DNA from: Castellaniella sp047971665
Lineage (GTDB): Bacteria; Pseudomonadota; Gammaproteobacteria; Burkholderiales; Burkholderiaceae_B
NCBI RefSeq assembly: GCF_047971665.1
Contig: NZ_JBKEAA010000007.1
Coordinates: forward strand, 6,317 to 70,316
Reading direction: 5' to 3'
DNA length: 64,000 nucleotides
Shown here piece after piece: positions 59,310 through 64,000 of the stretch. The notes beneath the pieces were generated by a model. It worked only from the letters and a program-made list of their open reading frames with translations. It searched no databases and had not been told where the DNA came from. Within the stretch, counting starts at the first letter, position 1. Each line of letters begins with the position of its first letter. A program made the position numbers and the translations under genes.

Positions 59310-59999
59310 ATGTTTCTAGACGGCTACGGTCCCCTTCTGCTGGCAGGAACCTGGGTCACCATCAAACTGGCAGTGCTGTCCCTGGCCGTGTCCGTGGGCC
59401 TGGGCCTGCTGGGCGCCTGGGCCAAGCTCTCGGCATCATGGGGCGCCCGGCTGGTCGCCACGGCCTACACCACGCTCATCCGCGGCGTCCCGGACCTGGT
59501 GCTGATGCTGCTGATCTTTTTCAGCATGCAGATCTACCTGAACGAGCTGACCGACCTGATCGGGGTCGACCCGATCGATATCGACCCCTTCGCCGCCGGC
59601 GTGCTGACCCTGGGCTTCATCTATGGCGCCTACTTTGCCGAGACGTTCCGGGGTGCTTTCATGGCGGTCCCGCATGGCCAGATGGAAGCCGCCACGGCCT
59701 ATGGCATGCGCGAGTTCCAGGTCTTTCGTCGCGTCCTGTTCCCGCAAATGATGCGCCATGCCCTGCCCGGCATCGGCAACAACTGGCAGGTTCTGCTCAA
59801 ATCCACCGCCCTGGTTTCCCTGATCGGCCTGACGGACCTGGTCAAGGTTGCCCAGGATGCCGGCAACGTGACTTTCCGGGTGTTCCTGTTCATCAGCCTG
59901 ACCGGCCTGATCTACCTGATCCTGACCACCCTGTCCAACGGCGTCCTGTACTGGCTGGATCGGCGCTACAGCGTGGGCGTACGCGAGGCACAACTATGA
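59310..59999 (+). CDS. Amino-acid ABC transporter permease (HisQ/ArtQ-like)
   Basis: The product is 229 aa with about five membrane helices. EAA loop EAATAYGMREFQVFRRVLFPQ near residue 130, typical of the polar-amino-acid permease family. N-terminal LLLAGTWVTIKLAVLSLAVS. It overlaps the second permease by four bases (ATGA). It forms the pore with the next gene's product. Confidence 0.92.
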   Translation: MFLDGYGPLLLAGTWVTIKLAVLSLAVSVGLGLLGAWAKLSASWGARLVATAYTTLIRGVPDLVLMLLIFFSMQIYLNELTDLIGVDPIDIDPFAAGVLTLGFIYGAYFAETFRGAFMAVPHGQMEAATAYGMREFQVFRRVLFPQMMRHALPGIGNNWQVLLKSTALVSLIGLTDLVKVAQDAGNVTFRVFLFISLTGLIYLILTTLSNGVLYWLDRRYSVGVREAQL

Positions 60000-60706
60000 T
60001 CGACGTGCTCGACCAATTCTGGCGCGCCTATCTGTACACCAGCAATGGTCGCCTGTCCGGCATGGCCATCACCCTGTGGCTGCTGGTGCTGTCGGTGTCG
60101 ATCGGATTCTTCATTTCCATCGGCCTGGCCGTGGCGCGCGTGTCTTCGCGCCGCTGGCTGTCGATCCCGATCTGGACATTCAGCTACATTTTCCGGGGGA
60201 CGCCGCTCTACGTGCAGATCCTGTTCATCTACGCGGGCATCTACAGCCTGGAATTCGTCAAGGGGACCCCGCTTCTGGCGGCTTTCTTCCAGAGCGGCTT
60301 CAATTGTCTGGTGCTGGCCCTGACGCTGAACACCGTCGCCTATACGACAGAAATCTTTGCCGGCGCCATCCGCGCCACCAGCGCGGGCGAAATCGAGGCG
60401 GCACGCGCCTACGGCATGACGCGTTTCACGATGTACCTCCGGGTGATCCTGCCGTCCGCCCTGCGGCGCGCATTGCCCGCCTACAGCAACGAGGTCATCC
60501 TGATGCTGCACGCCACGTCCCTGGCCTTCACCGCCACCGTGCCGGACATCCTCAAGATCGCCCGCGACGCCAATTCCGCCACCTACCAGACTTTTGCCGC
60601 CTACGGGCTCGCCGCCCTGCTCTACCTGTGTCTGTCGTTTACACTGATCTGGCTTTTCCGCCGGTTCGAACGCCGTACGCTGGCCTACCTGGGTACCCAC
60701 CGCTGA
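59996..60706 (+). CDS. Amino-acid ABC transporter permease (HisM/ArtM-like)
   Basis: The product is 236 aa. EAA loop EAARAYGMTRFTMYLRVILPS near residue 132 and YRG-type FSYIFRGTPLYVQILFIY near 58 mark the HisM class. The start at 59996 overlaps the preceding stop; the frame is open upstream but that is a shadow of the first permease. It ends 5 bp before the ATPase gene. Confidence 0.92.
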   Translation: MIDVLDQFWRAYLYTSNGRLSGMAITLWLLVLSVSIGFFISIGLAVARVSSRRWLSIPIWTFSYIFRGTPLYVQILFIYAGIYSLEFVKGTPLLAAFFQSGFNCLVLALTLNTVAYTTEIFAGAIRATSAGEIEAARAYGMTRFTMYLRVILPSALRRALPAYSNEVILMLHATSLAFTATVPDILKIARDANSATYQTFAAYGLAALLYLCLSFTLIWLFRRFERRTLAYLGTHR

Positions 60707-60711
60707 CCGCC

Positions 60712-61476
60712 ATGTCCAAACTCGAAGTTCTCAACATCTACAAACGCTATGGTGACAACGAGGTCCTCAAGGGGGTCTCTCTGACGGCCAACGCAGGTGA
60801 CGTGATCTGCATCCTGGGCTCCAGCGGCTCGGGCAAATCGACCTTCCTGCGTTGCATCAATTTCCTGGAAAAACCCAATCAGGGTTCGGTCTCGCTCAAT
60901 GGCGAGCTGCTCAAGATCGTCCAGGACAAGCACGGCGAACCTCACGCGGCCGACCTGGATCAGCTGCGCCGGCTGCGCTCCAAGCTGGCGATGGTATTCC
61001 AGCATTTCAACCTGTGGGCCCACATGAATGTGCTGGGCAACGTGATCGAGGCCCCCATCCAGGTGCTCAAACTGGGTCGGGCCGAAGCCGTCGAGCGCGC
61101 CCGCCACTATCTGGCCAAGGTCGGTCTGGATCCCAAGGTCGAAACCCAGTACCCATCATCCCTGTCGGGCGGCCAGCAACAGCGCGTGGCCATCGCCCGC
61201 GCCCTCGCGATGGAGCCAAAGCTGCTGCTGTTCGACGAGCCCACCTCGGCGCTGGACCCGGAACTGGTCGGCGAGGTGCTGTCGGTGATGCGCGATCTGG
61301 CGCAAAGCGGCATCACCATGATCGTCGTCACCCACGAGATCGGCTTTGCCCGCGAGGTCGGCGACCAGCTTGTGTTCATGGATGGCGGCGTCGTCGAGGA
61401 ATCGGGCCATCCGCGCGAGATGTTGCAGAACCCGCGCTCGGAGCGGACGCGGGCCTTCCTGTCCCATGTGCTGTGA
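60712..61476 (+). CDS. Amino-acid ABC transporter ATPase (HisP-like)
   Basis: The product is 254 aa. Walker A GSSGSGKSTFLRC near residue 37, Q-loop FQHFNLWAHM near 97, signature LSGGQQQRVAIARAL near 150, Walker B LLLFDEPTSALD near 175, H-loop VTHEIGFAREV near 205. It also has the HisP-type insert after Walker A (KIVQDKHGEPHAADLDQL). It energises basic-amino-acid uptake and is last in the operon. Confidence 0.94.
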   Translation: MSKLEVLNIYKRYGDNEVLKGVSLTANAGDVICILGSSGSGKSTFLRCINFLEKPNQGSVSLNGELLKIVQDKHGEPHAADLDQLRRLRSKLAMVFQHFNLWAHMNVLGNVIEAPIQVLKLGRAEAVERARHYLAKVGLDPKVETQYPSSLSGGQQQRVAIARALAMEPKLLLFDEPTSALDPELVGEVLSVMRDLAQSGITMIVVTHEIGFAREVGDQLVFMDGGVVEESGHPREMLQNPRSERTRAFLSHVL

Positions 61477-61749
61477 CGGAAATGGTCGTATGCGAACGGA
61501 TTCGGGTTTGATCTGCGATGCCGCCTGCGCTAGTTTTCCCATGGCAGCAGAGGACCGGGCGGATGACGACGCGCAGACCGATCATCACAGGCGGCATGGC
61601 CCTTCGGGCCGCCGGCTTCGTGATGGAGCCTCATTTCGGATTCCGGCGCAAGCGCTTCGCGGGATAGCCGAGTCCGTCTGTGACGTCGTGTCATCGCCCC
61701 CCGCCGCAGCTTCCCGTCGGTGCCGCAGTCTCTCTTTATCAGGTAACTC
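61477..61749. other. Gene-free 273-bp junction before the foreign-looking oxidoreductase
   Basis: No convincing gene. A 34-codon open frame (61563-61667) has no recognisable homology. A GC hairpin GGCCC-TTC-GGGCC (61598-61610, outer arms GCGGC/GCCGGC) could terminate the importer operon but lacks a T run. Somewhere here the sequence style changes from that of the left 61 kb to that of the right-hand gene. Confidence 0.4.
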
Positions 61750-64000
61750 ATGACACCGAACCAACCGCTTGGCGTCGATGAAAGACTGTCCTGCCCGACA
61801 GGCCGCGTCTTTCTCGGCGGCGTCCAGATCCTCGCGCGTCTGGCGCTGGATCAGGCCCGCGCCGACCGCGACCGGGGGTTGCGTACGGGCGGTTACGTCT
61901 CGGGTTATCGCGGATCGCCGCTGGCCGGGCTGGATCGCGAACTGGTGCGGCTTGAGGGTGAATTCGCCGGGCACGACATCCGTTTTCGTCCGGCGGTGAA
62001 CGAGGATCTGGCGGCCACGGCGAGCTGGGGCACGCAGCAGCTTGCGCAGAACCCGACCCGCCGCAAGGACGGCGTGTTCGCGCTGTGGTACGGCAAGGGA
62101 CCGGGGCTGGACCGGTCGATGGACGCGGTGCGCCACGGCGCGGCCTATGGCGCCTCGCATCGGGGCGGGGTGGTGCTGCTGGTCGGCGACGATCATGCCG
62201 CCGCGTCCTCGACCGTGGTGCATCAAAGCGATGTCATGCTGTCGGCGGCGCATGTGCCGGTGCTGAACCCGTCCACTCTGCAGGAGTTGCGTCTGCTGGG
62301 CCGGGCGGCCATCGAGATCAGCCGGCAATCGGGGTCGTGGATGGCGCTGAAATGCCAGACGGAACTGATGGAGACCTCGGCCCCGGTCGATCTGGATCGC
62401 GACGTTCCCGCCGCGCTGCTGGAAACGCCGCCGGCCGATCCGGTGCTGCACGCCGGCGGCACCGAGATGCCGCAACGGGCCGAACTGCGCATCGCGCCGC
62501 GACTGACCGCCGTTCAGCGCCTTGTCGCCCGCGCCGGGCTGGACCGGCTGACGGTCGAGGCGCCGGGCGCGACCACCGGCATCGTCGCGGTCGGCAAGGC
62601 ATGGATCGACCTGAACGCCGCCTTCGCCGCGCTTGGACTGACCCCGGAAGAGGCCGGCATCCGCATCTATCGCCCGGCGCTGGTCTGGCCGCTGGAACCA
62701 GAGGGCGCGCTGCGCTTTGCGGCCGGGTTGCGACGGATTCTGGTGGTCGAGGAAAAGGACGCCTTCGTCGAAACCCAGCTTCGCGCGCTGCTGTCGGAAC
62801 GGATGGCCGATGCGATGCCGGTCGTCGAGGGCAAGCGCGACCGTGGCGGCGATACCCTCCTGCCCGCGACCGGGGTTCTGGATCCGCAGCTTGTCGCGGC
62901 GGCGCTTGGCCGCTTTCTGGGCCGCGAGGTGCCCGACGGACCGCAGGGCGCCGGCATCCCCCCGGCCCTGCCGCGCCGCAAGCCGTTCTTCTGCGCCGGA
63001 TGCCCGCATAACGGCTCGACCCGCCTGCCAAAGGGCAGCCGGGCCTTTGCCGGCATCGGCTGTCATTCGATGGCCGCCGGGCCGGACGGCGACACTGACG
63101 GCTTTACCCAGATGGGGGCGGAAGGTGTCGTCTGGCAGGGTCAGTCGCCGTTCTGCGACGAAAACCATGTCTTCGTGAACATGGGCGACGGCACCTATTT
63201 CCATTCCGGCGTTCTGGCCATCCGCGCCGCCATCGCCTCGGGGGTCAACGCCACCTACAAGGTGCTGTTCAACGATGCCGTCGCGATGACCGGCGGGCAG
63301 CCGCATGACGGCGCGCTGACGCCGGGCGGCATCGCCGCGCAGCTTCTGGCCGAGGGGGTGCGGCGGGTCGTGCTGGTTTCGGACGATCCGGCGCGAACGC
63401 GGGCGACGGGGCTGCCGGCCCGGGTGCCACTGCATCGCCGCGCCGATCTGGACCGGATCAGCCGCGAACTGCGCGACGTGCCGGGGATCACCGCCATCGT
63501 CTACGACCAGACCTGCGCGACGGAACTGCGCCGCAGGCGCAAGCGCGGCAAGGCTCCCGTCGCCGCCGAACGGGTCGTCATCAACGCCGATATCTGCGAA
63601 GGCTGTGGCGACTGCACGCTGGTCTCGAACTGCGTCGCGGTCGAGCCGCTGCCGACCTGGAAGGGGCTGAAGCGCCGGATCAACCAGTCGGTCTGCAACA
63701 GCGACCAAAGCTGTCTCGGCGGGTTCTGCCCCAGCTTCGTGACCGTCAGCGACAGCCGCCGGGAAAGGACCGACATTTCGCTGATCGAGGCGCGGCTGGC
63801 CGGGGCCGCGCTGCCCGAACCCGGCATCGCGGCGGATGGCGACGCCGGCATCCTGATCGCCGGGATCGGCGGGACCGGGGTGCTGACAGTTTCGGCGATA
63901 CTCGGCATGGCCGCGCATCTTTCGGGCCGGCAGGTGACATTGCTGGACCAGTCGGGGCTGGCGCAGAAGAACGGCGCGGTGCGATCGCATGTGCGGATCG
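61750..64000 (+). CDS. Indolepyruvate ferredoxin oxidoreductase, fused alpha/beta type (3' end off window)
   Basis: From the ATG at 61750 (CAGG seven bases upstream) the frame is open for 750 codons to the window edge; fused family members are about 1150 aa. Domains: pyrimidine-binding part (TGGYVSGYRGSPLAGLD near residue 40; NEDLAATASWGTQQ near 77), thiamine-diphosphate part (FFCAGCPHNGSTRLP near 415; GDGTYFHSGVLA near 480), an Fe-S region with ICEGCGDCTLVSNC near 617 and CNSDQSCLGGFCP near 650, and the start of the gamma domain (AGIGGTGVLTVSAIL near 705). It oxidatively decarboxylates aryl-pyruvates to aryl-acetyl-CoA. Leu CTT, Pro CCG and Gly GGG are used more than in the left-hand genes. 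Confidence 0.9.
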   Translation, partial: MTPNQPLGVDERLSCPTGRVFLGGVQILARLALDQARADRDRGLRTGGYVSGYRGSPLAGLDRELVRLEGEFAGHDIRFRPAVNEDLAATASWGTQQLAQNPTRRKDGVFALWYGKGPGLDRSMDAVRHGAAYGASHRGGVVLLVGDDHAAASSTVVHQSDVMLSAAHVPVLNPSTLQELRLLGRAAIEISRQSGSWMALKCQTELMETSAPVDLDRDVPAALLETPPADPVLHAGGTEMPQRAELRIAPRLTAVQRLVARAGLDRLTVEAPGATTGIVAVGKAWIDLNAAFAALGLTPEEAGIRIYRPALVWPLEPEGALRFAAGLRRILVVEEKDAFVETQLRALLSERMADAMPVVEGKRDRGGDTLLPATGVLDPQLVAAALGRFLGREVPDGPQGAGIPPALPRRKPFFCAGCPHNGSTRLPKGSRAFAGIGCHSMAAGPDGDTDGFTQMGAEGVVWQGQSPFCDENHVFVNMGDGTYFHSGVLAIRAAIASGVNATYKVLFNDAVAMTGGQPHDGALTPGGIAAQLLAEGVRRVVLVSDDPARTRATGLPARVPLHRRADLDRISRELRDVPGITAIVYDQTCATELRRRRKRGKAPVAAERVVINADICEGCGDCTLVSNCVAVEPLPTWKGLKRRINQSVCNSDQSCLGGFCPSFVTVSDSRRERTDISLIEARLAGAALPEPGIAADGDAGILIAGIGGTGVLTVSAILGMAAHLSGRQVTLLDQSGLAQKNGAVRSHVRI

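Noticed and set aside
61563..61667. Small 34-aa open frame in the junction before the oxidoreductase
   Set aside because: No ribosome site and no recognisable homology; cannot be separated from chance.
61585..63990. 801-codon open frame on - at the right end
   Set aside because: It is opposite the indolepyruvate oxidoreductase, whose plus-strand motifs (thiamine and Fe-S sites) are unmistakable; the minus translation is low-complexity.
1..64000. tRNA, rRNA, prophage, insertion sequence or toxin-antitoxin loci
   Set aside because: I looked for tRNA-like cloverleafs, transposase motifs and phage modules and saw none; nearly every stretch is covered by a housekeeping gene.

Overview
The window is a gene-dense, GC-rich stretch of a Gram-negative chromosome. 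The gene content and order suggest an Alcaligenaceae-type betaproteobacterium (Bordetella/Achromobacter/Castellaniella-like). This is an inference from family resemblance: rpsF-priB-rpsR-rplI, xseB-ispA-dxs beside a Rieske oxygenase, a Kdo kinase, potFGHI, hom-thrC with an AlaC-type aminotransferase, and LPS-core-type glycosyltransferases next to dnaE. I see no rRNA, tRNA, CRISPR array, insertion sequence or prophage. Coding is continuous; the longest gene-free stretches are about 230-275 bp.

Layout. 1-7 kb: an envelope-glycan block. It holds the end of a heptosyltransferase-like gene and a YdcF-type protein on +. Facing them on - is a cassette GT4 - deacetylase - GT2 - GT4 - deacetylase - GT4, mostly coupled by 4-bp stop/start overlaps, that runs directly out of dnaE. 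7-16 kb: dnaE, hrpA, argA, then a truncated rmlB remnant inside palindromic repeats. 16-21 kb: yggX, phoU with a clear Pho box, rpiA, an EcsC-family gene and a Pit phosphate transporter. 20.6-29.5 kb: potFGHI polyamine uptake, Kdo kinase, TauE-type permease, radA, an SDR and alr. 29.6-32.8 kb: hpnCDE, squalene synthesis for hopanoids. 32.8-35.5 kb: arginase and ornithine cyclodeaminase (arginine to ornithine to proline) divergent from an Lrp-type regulator. 35.6-39.5 kb: an alaC-hom-thrC operon. 39.7-43.5 kb: Mth938-like protein, Bcp peroxiredoxin, PIN-PhoH ATPase, pdxA. 43.5-46.5 kb: dnaB and the rpsF-priB-rpsR-rplI operon. 46.8-52 kb: xseB-ispA-dxs-folE2 and a divergent Rieske oxygenase. 52-58 kb: sulfurtransferase, DMT exporter, htpX, polA, LOG-family protein. 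58.3-61.5 kb: a basic-amino-acid-type ABC importer. 61.75 kb to the edge: a large fused indolepyruvate ferredoxin oxidoreductase, open at the right edge, whose codon choice and N-terminal sequence look alphaproteobacterial.

The most novel signal is not a protein. It is a dispersed 67-72 bp element with two inverted repeats. Two complete copies (15983-16054 and 25401-25472) have identical length and differ by paired, compensatory substitutions in both stems. Three partial copies lie nearby or at 52.0 kb, and every copy is at a gene boundary. This points to a structured repeat family (REP/BIME-like or an RNA element). Other points worth checking are the rmlB fragment beside one copy, the divergent polA/LOG pair whose start codons overlap on opposite strands, the Pho box in front of a stand-alone phoU, and the foreign-looking oxidoreductase at the right end.
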